This document shows, piece after piece, positions 32,949-43,130 of a stretch of DNA of 64,000 nt. The notes under the pieces were generated by a model that had not been told where the DNA came from, ran no database searches, and saw nothing but the letters and a program-made list of their open reading frames with translations. Source of the stretch: Endothia cerciana (lineage: Eukaryota > Ascomycota > Sordariomycetes > Diaporthales > Cryphonectriaceae); the NCBI GenBank assembly GCA_026119935.1, contig JALRMH010000006.1:930001-994000 (forward strand), given 5' to 3'. The translations under genes and the position numbers were made by a program. Within the stretch, counting starts at the first letter, position 1, and each line of letters opens with the position of its first letter.

Positions 32949-35255
32949 ATGGCAAAAGGCGGGCGGACAGCAGAGGCGGACGAAACCTGGAGGCCCTCGG
33001 CCGAGGATGCCGCTGACGAGATGCTGGACGAGGAGATATTGAATGAAGCGCCTGGCAATAGGAAGGCCGCTTCATCCTCGAGGACATCTCCTATCGCCCA
33101 TCACAAGAAGAGGAGCCGGAGACCGAAGCACCAGGAGGATGAGACCTGGAAGCCGACGGACGAGGACCTTGAGGCCGAGGAGCTGGAGGTCCAGGAGATG
33201 GTGAACGACCAGCTATCACTCAGCGAAGATGGGAAAGCAAAAAGTCCCTCAAAGAAGACAAAATCCACTGGTCGCAAGAAGGCTGCGCCCCGATCCAGGC
33301 ACCACGAAGATGATGAGACTTGGAGGTCAGCTGGTGAAGAACCAGAAGATGAGGGTCTAGAGGACGAGGAACTCGAGACCGAGGACAGCGCAGATGAGGA
33401 GCCCACGGCTGGAAAGCACACTCCCAGGAAAGCCAAAAAGCGACCAGCTGCAAGTTCCGCCGGGAGTCCGGTGCAACACAAGAAGCCTGGACCCCGGCCC
33501 AAGCATCGCCTTACACCGGCCACCAACAAGAAGCCCCCCAACTTCCTCGTACAAGGTGACAACCCTGAGGCCCCCTTCACCTTCGCAGTATACCGGGGGG
33601 AAGGCATGTGCATGCTGGCTATGAACTGGAAAAAGGACACACCTCCCAACGACTTCGTCGGGTTCGCCATCGAGTTCAAAGAACCTGAATCAGACAAGTG
33701 GTGGCCAATTCCCAACTATCTCACCTTCCCAGGCGAGGCTGCACGGTCAGGACCTGATGCTTATTCGAGTCGCCTGTCGCCGATCCAGAGATTTCGCTGG
33801 GTGCACTTCCCGTTCAGCGTCGACGTCCCAGGACATTTCCGCTATCGCGTCACTCCTGTTTTCATGAAGGGGCAAGGCGAAGACCGCGAACTCAGTTATG
33901 GAGAGGTGCAGGAGGTAACTATCGAGCTCATGGCCGAGACGTATCCGGGCCAGATGAATGTTGCCTTCACGCGAGGCTTCATCTCCTCAAAGGCTTTCGT
34001 CAAGAAATTCGGTGTCGATGGCGGTGTTGGGAGTATCCTTCCCGAGAAAGCCGATCAAGGCCTCGAGTTCAAGCCTAAAGACCCAGAGATCGAAGAAAAG
34101 GCCTTGGTTTGGATGGGGTTTGAAGCTCGTGAGGTGATACTCGCCACGCTCGACGCGGCCATCGAGGACGCCACAGCCCAGGTTCGCGTGCTGGCATACG
34201 ACTTCAACAACCCCGAGGTAGTCCAACGACTCCAAAGGCTCGGCAAACGTCTCAAGGTCATCATTGACGACTCGAGCTCGCATGATGGGGCCGAGGACGC
34301 TGAGTCAAAGGCAGCTGAGATGCTGCGGAAGACTGCGGGCAAGGATAACGTTCAGCGCCAGCACATGGGGAGCCTGCAGCACAACAAACTTATCGTTGTA
34401 GATGGGGAAAAGACCAAGATCGCTATCGGGGGGTCAACTAATTTCTCGTGGCGTGGCTTTTACGTCCAGAACAACAACCTTGTTGCCCTCCAGGGAGCTC
34501 AACCGGTGGACGTGTTCAACAAGGCCTTTGATAACTACTGGACGCACCCCAACGACACCGACGGTTTCTACAAGACCGAATCTGCACAATGGGCCGACCT
34601 TGGCCTCAAAGATGTCGACGCCCAGGTGACGTTCTCCCCTCACAGCTCCAGTGCGGGCACCCTTGATGGCATCGCTTCCGACATCAAGGCCGCCGAGTCC
34701 AGCCTGTTTTACTCCCTGGCTTTCCTCTACGAGACTCCCGGCGTTATCCGTGACGCCATCGAGAAGAAGACGTCGCAGAAGGGTGTCATGGTCTATGGTC
34801 TATCCGACAAGTCCGTCGGCGGGCTCGACGTCCACACCAACGACGGCAACCCGCCCATAGCTTACCCCGAGGACTTCGACAACGAGTCCGCGGGCGGGTC
34901 GGGAGCGAGGATGCACCACAAGTTTGTGGTCGTTGATTTCAACAAGCCGACCGCGCGCGTGTACACAGGCTCCCACAACTTCAGCGTGGCGGCTGACACA
35001 AAGAATGCCGAAAATCTGTTCCTGATTAGGGACCAGCGCGTGGCCACAGCGTACATGATCGAGGCCGTGTCCATGTTTGACCACTATGAGGTCCGTGATC
35101 ATGTCCAGAAGAAGAAGAAGGCAGAGGCCAAGGGTGAGGCGCATACTATTCATCTGAAACTGCCTCCAGGGAAAAGCAAGGGAGACAGGCCATGGTGGGA
35201 TCAATACTGGACTGTAAAGCAGAAGATACATGACCGTCAGATGTTTGGAGTTTGA
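32949..35255 (+). CDS. Phospholipase-D-superfamily protein with N-terminal DETW repeats
   Basis: One uninterrupted exon of 768 residues. I chose the ATG at 32949; the frame extends 21 bp upstream only with a TTG. Residues 1-190 are disordered and built of three units, each starting with DETW (residues 11, 64 and 122), going through acidic sequence and ending in a basic patch such as HHKKRSRRPKH. From about 200 the protein is globular (FTFAVYRGEGMCMLAMNWKK). It has two HxK catalytic halves: QHNKLIVVDG at 478-480 followed by GGSTNFSW, and MHHKFVVVDF at 656-658 followed by GSHNFS. The second residue of the classical HKD signature (D) is present in each. The globular part recalls intronless bacterial PLD-like proteins, so horizontal origin is possible. 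Substrate is unknown: phospholipid, nucleic acid or other phosphodiester. It appears intact although its neighbours are dead. Confidence 0.85.
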   Translation: MAKGGRTAEADETWRPSAEDAADEMLDEEILNEAPGNRKAASSSRTSPIAHHKKRSRRPKHQEDETWKPTDEDLEAEELEVQEMVNDQLSLSEDGKAKSPSKKTKSTGRKKAAPRSRHHEDDETWRSAGEEPEDEGLEDEELETEDSADEEPTAGKHTPRKAKKRPAASSAGSPVQHKKPGPRPKHRLTPATNKKPPNFLVQGDNPEAPFTFAVYRGEGMCMLAMNWKKDTPPNDFVGFAIEFKEPESDKWWPIPNYLTFPGEAARSGPDAYSSRLSPIQRFRWVHFPFSVDVPGHFRYRVTPVFMKGQGEDRELSYGEVQEVTIELMAETYPGQMNVAFTRGFISSKAFVKKFGVDGGVGSILPEKADQGLEFKPKDPEIEEKALVWMGFEAREVILATLDAAIEDATAQVRVLAYDFNNPEVVQRLQRLGKRLKVIIDDSSSHDGAEDAESKAAEMLRKTAGKDNVQRQHMGSLQHNKLIVVDGEKTKIAIGGSTNFSWRGFYVQNNNLVALQGAQPVDVFNKAFDNYWTHPNDTDGFYKTESAQWADLGLKDVDAQVTFSPHSSSAGTLDGIASDIKAAESSLFYSLAFLYETPGVIRDAIEKKTSQKGVMVYGLSDKSVGGLDVHTNDGNPPIAYPEDFDNESAGGSGARMHHKFVVVDFNKPTARVYTGSHNFSVAADTKNAENLFLIRDQRVATAYMIEAVSMFDHYEVRDHVQKKKKAEAKGEAHTIHLKLPPGKSKGDRPWWDQYWTVKQKIHDRQMFGV

Positions 35256-35550
35256 TCTACCTTAGGAGTCTCGTGTTTTACATGTCAGGATTCTTATCAA
35301 AAGCGTGGTCCAGGATGGTCTCGAGGTAGAATCTTGAATGTTGATTGAAGCGGAATACTGATCCTCTGTAACACCGCCTTCGTCTCTCCTTCGTAACAGA
35401 ATGTCGTGAGGCTGAAGTTCAGTTGTATGATACTCCAGGATTTTCAAACCCCAATTTACAGCAGCCGCCCCGAATCTCCTCCGTCTGAGACCGTCAAGAT
35501 TCACAATCCACCCCATAGCTAAAATAGCAGACTAATGTGGGAAGTCCGCT
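35256..35550. other. Short convergent gap, no gene seen
   Basis: This is the 3' flank shared by the PLD-like gene and the small cysteine-rich gene. Nothing else is recognised. Confidence 0.4.
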
Positions 35551-35833
35551 TTAGCACCAACCAGTAAAGGTAGGCTATACAATTGCTTCGAGTCAGAATA
35601 TTTAAAAGTTAGCCGTGAGAAGAACATGACTTACGCAAGCCTCGATAGCACAGGCGGCGGCCGTCTGGCTGCAGTACTCGCAGTCGCTGCACTGTATGAT
35701 CCTTGTTAGTTACAGTCCCGCCACACATATTCGGGACAGACAATGAAGTAGAAGAGTCCAACTAGCTTACAGGAATGGCTTCGACAGTTATGGCGGTGGC
35801 CAGGACAGCACAGACGAAAGTAAAAGCATTCAT
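35551..35833 (-). CDS. Small secreted cysteine-rich peptide (47 residues, three exons)
   Basis: Exon 1 35833-35771, exon 2 35691-35635 and exon 3 35574-35551. The introns 35692-35770 and 35575-35634 have GTAAGC and GTAAGT donors, TAACTAAC and CTGAC branch points and ATACAG and TATAG acceptors, all phase 0. Exon 1 encodes only a signal peptide (MNAFTFVCAVLATAITVEA then IP). Exons 2 and 3 encode 26 residues with six cysteines spaced C-x2-C-x2-C-x6-C-x4-C-x6-C, ending in cysteine. A TATATAAAG box lies at 35963-35971, about 130 bp upstream of the ATG, with a pyrimidine-rich leader between. I do not recognise the family. The size, secretion signal and cysteine density fit effector-like or antimicrobial peptides. 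Retaining intron 2 would replace the last seven residues with about ten others lacking cysteine. The gene is too short for normal gene finders. Confidence 0.7.
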
Positions 35834-35962
35834 TTTGGCAGATGGTCGGCCGAATTGTTTGAACAACTTGAGTGAAGTTGGATAATAGCAAGGGACGTGA
35901 TTGTACACAATTGTTTGATGGTTGAAGACTAAGGATATTTGATAGTTGTGGAAGAGAGGATA

Positions 35963-35971
35963 CTTTATATA
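35963..35971 (-). promoter_or_regulatory. TATA box of the cysteine-rich peptide gene
   Basis: Minus-strand TATATAAAG, about 130 bp upstream of the start codon, preceded and followed by AT-rich sequence. Confidence 0.5.
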
Positions 35972-36716
35972 ATAATCTCTTGTCCACTTTGGGCGGGCAT
36001 ATGAAGAGGATCCGTTTATGTCTGTCTTAAACTAACTTAGCTTTCATGGCAAACCGGCTGTCCATGGCATGTCGGGCTGAATCATGTACGATCAGTGGAT
36101 CTCCAGTCCTGCGTACTAGATTCGTGGAATTTTGTAATTGCGGCGAGAATACTACGAAACTGCCCAGGTGCATGCAGAGTGGAGGACAGTTCTCTGAGCA
36201 TATGTGTCTTTAATGTGAGAACTGAGAACTTTACTCAAACTTGCCTGATAAGCGGTGAACGATTCCAATTGTTTATGGCTGCATGCCGCAGTATGACCCT
36301 AATAGATGAGAATTTGTTACTGCACTTGGGCTCTGTACATGTACTTTCGGTACCTTAACCGCATGAACCTATACTACGTCGAAGGATTTCTAACTCGAGT
36401 CAGCTTTGGGATATGAAACAAGCAAAATAAAGCCTGTGAAAGAAAAATACAAAAAGTACAAAAAAAATCCAAAAAAAAAATCAAGAGAGTCCCAGGACTT
36501 TCTGTTTCATCTCCCAACCTTATACCAGTCGAAATCGGTCTTTTTCTCCACTTGAGTACAATAAATCCAAAACTTTTCCATGAATCTATCCATATAAGCA
36601 GTAATCTCTTAGAAGAAGTGTGTTCCCTAACAATAGAAGTTGGCCGTAAAGCGTACGTGTTATAACCCATCCAACATGCAGGTCACGAAACAGGCTACAG
36701 GCAACAGTAGGCAAGG
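35972..36716. other. Intergenic region, no gene seen
   Basis: AT-rich, with A-rich stretches at 36455-36482. No recognisable product on either strand. Confidence 0.4.
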
Positions 36717-37290
36717 TGTCACGATTCAACAACGGACAAGCACATTGTTGTGGTAGCCAGTGCGATAGTCCCCAGGATACGGAGTGAAGGTAGGTCCTAA
36801 GGAAGTAGTAGTGTTGTGGTGGGTGGTGCCATGGTCCGGCAGGTGTGGGTCGTAGAGGGTACCCCCCCCCCCCACATATAAAGAGGGATACCCTTCACAC
36901 CTTATTTTCAGATCGAGACTTAAGAATCAACTCCTCTTCTCTTCTTAATAATCTGTTCAGACAGTAGGCACTGTCTTCGTGACGATTTTTCAGGCCCTCG
37001 GGCCTTTGTCGTGTTTTCTTTCCTACACAGGCACGCTATGGCTGACTGAGCCCTCTACTGCCTCGACTTGGGTCGTCGTGTCGTGCGACTGCGCCCGAGT
37101 TCTGGTTCAGTATTTATGAGGGCGCTACCCCCTTCGAAAGACAGATTTTCACCACCCTACTCTTGTGTCTTCTCAGCCTTCTTTTTCTGTCGTTCCTGTG
37201 ATATAGACATGCTTGGGTCGTAAGAGCCCTTGCTTATTACTCCGGTACCAGTTCTTCTCGTGCGATTGCGCCCCGAGTTCTGGTTCAGCA
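36717..37290 (+). mobile_element. Possible LTR-retroelement remnant
   Basis: TGTCACGA at 36717-36724 is mirrored by TCGTGACG at 36977-36984, an inverted end with one mismatch enclosing 268 bp. Inside are a run of 12 C and a CATATAAAGA box at 36874-36883. Beyond it, a 30-bp sequence at 37081-37110 recurs at 37258-37288 with one substitution and one indel. TGTCACG starts and internal TATA boxes are common in fungal LTRs. There is no clear target-site duplication, no primer-binding site and no coding remnant, so the call is weak. Confidence 0.3.
37081..37288 (+). repeat. Pair of 30-bp direct repeats
   Basis: 37081-37110 and 37258-37288 share TCGTGCGAYTGCGCCC and GAGTTCTGGTTCAG, differing by one base and one inserted C, 177 bp apart. 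Confidence 0.8.
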
Positions 37291-37784
37291 GCAAGCTCAA
37301 TGAAAGAAGATATAAAGCGTAAAAAGGAATAGCAAGTAAATCAGAAAATATATAGGAAACCGAGATACGCAGAAGCTTGCTTTACAAAGCTTTGCGAACG
37401 TAAATAGTAGTTGACGCCGCAGAGCGCTTTTTGAAAACACACTTTGCGGCCCCTGATAATAAAGCCACGGAATCGAGGCCCGGGAGCCGGGCTTGTGCCA
37501 GGTGGGCACCAGAACAGCGCATTATATCGGATTAGGAAAACGCTGAGCCAGCGGAGACGGTGCAGCGATTTTAACGCTCCGCTAAGAACAGCCAGCCCTG
37601 CTCAGCTTGTTAGCACAAGCGGGAGAAGTTCCCTTCTATTCACGCCTATCTTCTGTATTGACGACGACGACGATGACGACAAGACAACGCAGACGAAGAC
37701 GACGACGACGACGACTGTTGCTGAAGATGAGCTCTTCCAGAAAACGAGTTATTCCATCGTGCATCCATGTTACACGCGAAAACA
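37291..37784. other. Intergenic region with GAC-rich triplet repeat
   Basis: A GACGACGA-type triplet tract lies at about 37660-37713. I see no zinc-cluster (Zn2Cys6) coding sequence here, although the downstream transcription-factor remnant would need one. Confidence 0.45.
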
Positions 37785-39590
37785 AAAGGTCAGTTTCGCC
37801 CCTTGGCAGTCTACTGCTCTCGTCAGCCCGCCACGACAGCTCTCGCAGGAGCTCTCCCACGCTTAACCCTGAAGCCGCCGACGAGGTCCATCGCAACCTC
37901 GAGCGTATGCCCGACCGACACATACTAGGCTTTCTTGTGCAATTCTTTGTAACTGAGGTCAACTGGTTCGTGCTGCGTCAATTCCATACATCCCCTCTAT
38001 TCATCCCCTCCTTGGCCGATTCACTCTGCTCGACACCGGCCTGACACGCTCTTCGGGTAGGATGAGCCAGTTGGTACACGCTCCCTGGTTCCTGTCAAGG
38101 TATCAGGGGTGGTGGATGGTGGAGCGGGTGAAGCTCGTATCAGAAGTGGACTTTGCCGTCCTGGTCCTGCGCATCTGCTCCTATGCGCTGCAGTTCCTCC
38201 CGTCCCCGGGCTATATACCCTTGACAAGATCCGCGGGGTATTGCTCGCCGACATACGCGACATATGCAATGAGATAGCCGATGATCTCGAGGCCATCAGC
38301 ACAGCCGCAGATAGTCGAGGTAGTCTGGTCCGCGTCCAGCATCTGGCATTCTTTGGACTCCAGTGCCAAGCTGAAGGGAAGACGAAGGAGGCCTGGGAAG
38401 TGCTGAGCCGTGCCATCCGGGTCGCGCAGAATGTGGGTATACACTGCGACGCCGCAAGTTCTCGGAAGGGCACAGACAAGACCGAGCGAGAGATGGAACG
38501 CAGGACGGTCTGCAACGTTTACATTTGGGACAGTCTGCTCCCTCGCCAGCTTGACCGCATTCCCTTCCTCCCAGGACGCCTACGCCCTGGAAACTGGCCG
38601 CAGTTGAACATCCTCCGAAGTGGAGACGGCGGCGGCGGAGACAGCGTAGAACTGGGCGTCGACGCGCCCGACCCCTTCACCGAACGGCTCCTCCAGGCCC
38701 AGCTGGCCAAATTCTGGCGTGGCGTCGGCCGCGTGCAGGACGCCGAGTACGACATGATCGCGGCGGAAGAACGGTACGACAAGTTCTGCCACGAGTACCT
38801 CTCGCAGCTCCCGGCCGCCTTCGCCCTCACGGACCCGGACGACCGGTGGGACAAGCGCTTCCAGAAGCTGGGCCTGCAGTGAAAGCTCCTCCACATCACC
38901 ATCTACGACTCCATCTGCTGGAACTTCCGGACGCTGCTCCTGCGGCCACCCGTGTCCCTGCCCGCGTACAAGTCCGTGATGCTGAGCTGGCAGAAGCGGA
39001 AGCTGGCCGCCGCGGCGCTGCACGCCCTGGACGGCGTCACGCAGCTACACGCCTTACTCGGGGGCTGCCACACGCGCCTCTCCAGCATCGTCTTTATGAC
39101 GCTCGAGGCGGCGGTGCTCCTCGTCTACCTGCACACGGATCCGACGTTCCCGGAGGACTGCCCCAACGACATATCCCCCAACCAGGTGCGCTCCTGGCGG
39201 ATCCTCTGCAGACGGGCATATGCAACGTCACGCTGCTCGGGTGCTTACAGGCGGTGAAGGAGGCCCTGAAGCGGCTGAAAATGCTTGCTGAGGTAAACAG
39301 TATGGCAGACGTCTGAGCGAGCACCTTGATCCAGCTGTTGGGCAAAGCGTCAGAGGTTAGGGCGGGCACGGAAGCGAGCAGGGATGAGATGGACATGCTC
39401 CAAGACCACGACAACAACAGCTACGGCAACCTCTCAGCTGGGCGCGACATCAGCTGCGGACAAGGCGGCTTCTTGGCTTCCTAGCGGCCTGCCGGATCTG
39501 CGCTCAGTGAATGACTTCATGGCGGTAGGGGATATGGGATATGGCGAGCTCGCCTCTTTTCGATACATCGAACATGTATTGGCAGGATGA
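37785..39590 (+). pseudogene. Fungal transcription-factor pseudogene (Zn2Cys6-associated regulatory domain)
   Basis: Pieces read LNPEAADEVHRNLERM and HILGFLVQFFVTEVNWF, then after a likely intron SQLVHAPWFLSRYQGWW and VDFAVLVLRICSYALQFLP. A frame break occurs near 38220, followed by LDKIRGVLLADIRDICNEIA through QHLAFFGLQCQAEGKTKEAW and RTVCNVYIWDSLLPRQLDRI. A TGA at 38880-38882 interrupts before LLHITIYDSICWNFRTLLL. A further frame break near 39195 and more stops occur near the C-terminus. This is the middle homology region found in fungal zinc-cluster regulators. No DNA-binding zinc cluster is visible upstream. It was probably the local pathway regulator of the neighbouring dead genes, which is inference. 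Confidence 0.7.
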
Positions 39591-40305
39591 ACAATATTTG
39601 TAGCACGGACCAGGCCCGAACCTGGTCCATGCACGGTTCTCGGCATTCACAAGCCGTTTGCAAAGTGATGGCTCAACCAGCAGCATCCGGGGGGGTTTTC
39701 ACTTGTACACTGGTGAGCGGAGTGTCCCGGACACCATATAAGTCTTGTGCTAATTAAGGGTTTACCGCAGGAGTGGAGCCAAATGCTGTGGACGCTTTGT
39801 CTGGCTAAGATCGATGCGCAGATGCGAGAAATCTATGAGGACGAGTGTATGGTACAAATTACAACCGAACATTTCGCTATACTTGGTTTCAGTACGCTAT
39901 AGCAGTAGGAGTCTCCAAAACCTTAAAGATTAAGATGTCCCCTGCGAGACGAGTCCGCCCCAATCAACTCCATTTGCTGGGAAGCTTCAGACACCACTAG
40001 CATCGTCACTCGGTACTCGCTTATATGGGACGATCTCTTTAACATTGGCATGGAAGATGTTGCGAGAAACAGACAACACATCATACACCAAACTACAGGA
40101 AATAACACTATGTATTCGATGAAATATACCTAGATAACCCTACAAGAATCACATATATATTCATCAAAATTCAAACAAAATTGGACTGTAGAAAAAAAAT
40201 AAAAAACGGAATTGCGGAGGACTAAAACATTGAAAGAAAAGAAAGATATGCACTGTTTGATATGTAGACCGTGAGGCCGTGTACAATCTTATGACAGCCC
40301 TGATC
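39591..40305. other. Intergenic region, no gene seen
   Basis: AT-rich from about 40130 to 40260. No product recognised. Confidence 0.4.
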
Positions 40306-41945
40306 TCATCGTAAACCCTTGCCCAAAGTCATCTCCGCCAAATGGCTCCCCCCTTGAACGATGGGGTTATAGTAACGAAAGCGGTTGTGGGGATCGTATC
40401 TAGCCTTAAGGCCACGAAGCCTCTCCAGGAGCCATGGTTCATGGCCGTACCACTGTTCGACGGGCTCGAAGCCATTGGCATAATTGACATAAGCATCGAT
40501 TGGCCGACCTGGTTGCCCGGCGTTCCATTTGGTTTTTGACCTCTCTGGCCCATTCCTAGGCAGCCGCTTCTATTCTTGCGTTGCCCGGAGTGATGATTGT
40601 ATCGAAAAGCATGAGGTGGCGGCCGGCACGGAAAGGATAGGCGGAGTCAGCTGGGTCGTGGGCCTCAACGGCCTCCGTGGAGTAACCCTCGTGAAGAATG
40701 CCACCTCCCGCGGCGAGCTCAGGGTTAGTGGCGACGCGTCGCGTGAACCCGTCAAAGATTTGGCGCTCGGCCGTCAAGTTGTACACTTGCAGGCCTGCTG
40801 TAGAGGTAATCCGAACGTTACCGTCTGAGCAGATGTAATCATCCAAGCCGGTTTGCTGGGTCTCAGAGACCTGATGGTAAGGAACATCGCCGGATTCATC
40901 GTACACAGCCTCGATCGCATTGAATGAAGCTAAATACTGATTGGCTTCTTCCGTAGTTCCACGGTAGGCAAAAATTCCAGGAGATGATTGGCTCTTCCTC
41001 AGTTATGGTGGTGTTCATAAAGAAATTTCCGAAGTTGATAGTCATGTTAACGGGAGTAGTGCCATTGCCGTGTAAGACATTGAGTGCGTTGAAAACCTCT
41101 TCAAGCTTTTCGCCACGCCAGATGTAATTATGGTAGTGCCAAGTGTCTGGGCCTCGGGGGAAGATGTTCATCTCGAAGCTCGTGACAATACCAAAATTGT
41201 GGCCGGCACCCTTCATTCCCCAAAGAAGATCGCTGTGGCTAGTCGCGTTCACAAGGACGGCAGAGCCGTCGGCCAAAACAACACTGAGCTGGCGGAAATT
41301 GTCGCTAGCCATGCCATAAAGACCTTCATGGCGTCCATGGCCACCCCCGAGAGCGGCGCCTGCCAAACCGACGCAATCGCAAGAGCCAGTGGTGGTAACG
41401 TAGCCCCGATCCCAAAGGTAGTCCGTGGCTTGCCCATCGTAGACGCCACCTCCAAACCAAGCGGATTCGCCGCCGGGCTGGATGGCGATACTATTGAGGT
41501 TTGCCAAGTTGATCTGAATGCCATTAAAGGTCCCGAGACTCTTAGGGTTACCGTAGCCACAGTTTATGGCCAGAGATTCAATACTATTGTCATTGCAGTA
41601 TTTGACCTTAGATTACGATCAGCTATTACAACTTGAACAATAATACTCGTGGCACTTATATTGGTTGGTTTCAACATCGGACTCCTGGCCACGCTCAATG
41701 ACAACTTGAATACGAGGCACAGCAAAAGTGTTCCACCTCGCCGTGGCCGCGGGGTAGCGGCCACCACCCGACCCAAAAATGACAGTGGTGTTGGAGACCT
41801 GACTACCAAGCTCCCACTAGACCTGTGTACTATCCAAGCGGTGACGGGTTATCGGGAATTTTTCAAAGTATCTAGGAATGCTGGCGCTAGCCACGAGGTT
41901 GTGGAAATTGGCAAGACCGTACACAAGTGGAATGAAACACTTCAT
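40306..41945 (-). pseudogene. Secreted FAD-linked (berberine-bridge-enzyme-like) oxidase pseudogene
   Basis: The start at 41945 gives a signal-peptide-like MKCFIPLVYGLANFHNLVAS. A TAG follows at 41817-41819, and frames are disturbed near 41610-41640. A long intact part (about 41560-40975) reads WFGGGVYDGQATDYLWDRGY and GLAGAALGGGHGRHEGLYG, the FAD-binding loop of the PCMH fold, then KGAGHNFGIVTSFEMN. A frame break occurs near 40970, a TAG at 40556-40558 precedes EWAREVKNQ, and another break near 40530 precedes the BBE C-terminus NAGQPGRPIDAYVNYANG and NRFRYYNPI. The ancestral enzyme would have been a secreted or vesicular oxidase acting on small molecules. At least four lesions make it dead. 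Confidence 0.85.
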
Positions 41946-43130
41946 CTTGATAATGGTCTTGGCAACAACGTGAGAGACACGTGGGATGTGCAGTCTTGAC
42001 GTTTTTAGATCTGCATTGCAGCTTGCATTGCAGCTTGCATTGCATCTAATAAATAATCCAGATCTACGTGCAGCCTAGAATGCAAATAATCCCCCTGGTT
42101 TCTACCAAGGTAACACCATTCCCTTTTCAGCTACAAGATGGTGGCCATGCTCTCTCCTCGGGAGGATCAGAGGAGGATCAGTATATTGGTGTGTTCAGCC
42201 TTACTCGTGCGGCTGAGATGTGATGTTGAGATTCTAACCTATCAGCGTAGCAGGAAAATCCATGTGGGTAGCATGATCATGATTTGCCTCGTAGGATCGA
42301 AAAATAGGTCTCGTGAGAGGTCTTGATGCACTCCTGACGAACCAGCCTCGTGCGATGTGGAATATGCATCTCACGGAAGGATTGTTAACTTAAACACGTG
42401 CCACGGTTCGAGGGTGTGCTGCGCAGCCGTCTTGCTTTCACGGATAGAGCGATGGGGGCGGCGGATAGGGCAAGGTCTGGATCAAGACTTGAGTACGGGG
42501 AAAGCTGGGGGATGTGGCTTGCCTCAATCGAGCCTCGGCTCTAGTGATGGGTTCAGTCATGGGATTCGATTATAGGATTGAGAGCGGCCGACGCTGCTTT
42601 GTCGTGCCGTTCCCTCGAGCGAGGACCGCATGGCAGGCACCATGAACGTAAGCCGCCTAAGCGTATGCCCGACCTAGAACGGTTGGCCCAGAATGTGGCG
42701 ATAGTAAATGGTCACATCGACAGGATGGCCGAGACTGCGGGTTGAAGACACAGGAGTCGTCGTAGGCGTATTCGAAGGCGCGGCTGATAGTCGCCTTGTT
42801 CCGCTATGGCACGGGTTTCACCATTCCGCGACCCACCCCGTTGATCCGGAACCCCCCAGGCTAGAGGACGTCGACTTACAAGCGCTGCCTATTTGCTAAG
42901 ATTTATTCGGCGTGCTGCAGCCTACCGGCATGTTACCTGGTAAGAGTTGTTCTTGATAGTTGTCAGGGTCGGGTTGGGCATGTTGAGTTCTGATGCTGTT
43001 GTGGGGAGAATATAGGTACAGCCAGTGTTCGAGCACTGGCGATCGCTTTTTCTCTGACAGCGGTATCAAGTGAGCTTCTTGAAACAGAGATTCCAACATC
43101 AGCACCATTATCATCATCATCGATGCCATC
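41946..43130. other. Intergenic region with 12-bp repeat
   Basis: It contains the tandem repeat at 42012-42047 and several short open frames without recognisable products. Confidence 0.4.
42012..42047 (+). repeat. 12-bp tandem repeat, three copies
   Basis: TGCATTGCAGCT is present twice exactly and a third time with one change. Confidence 0.9.
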
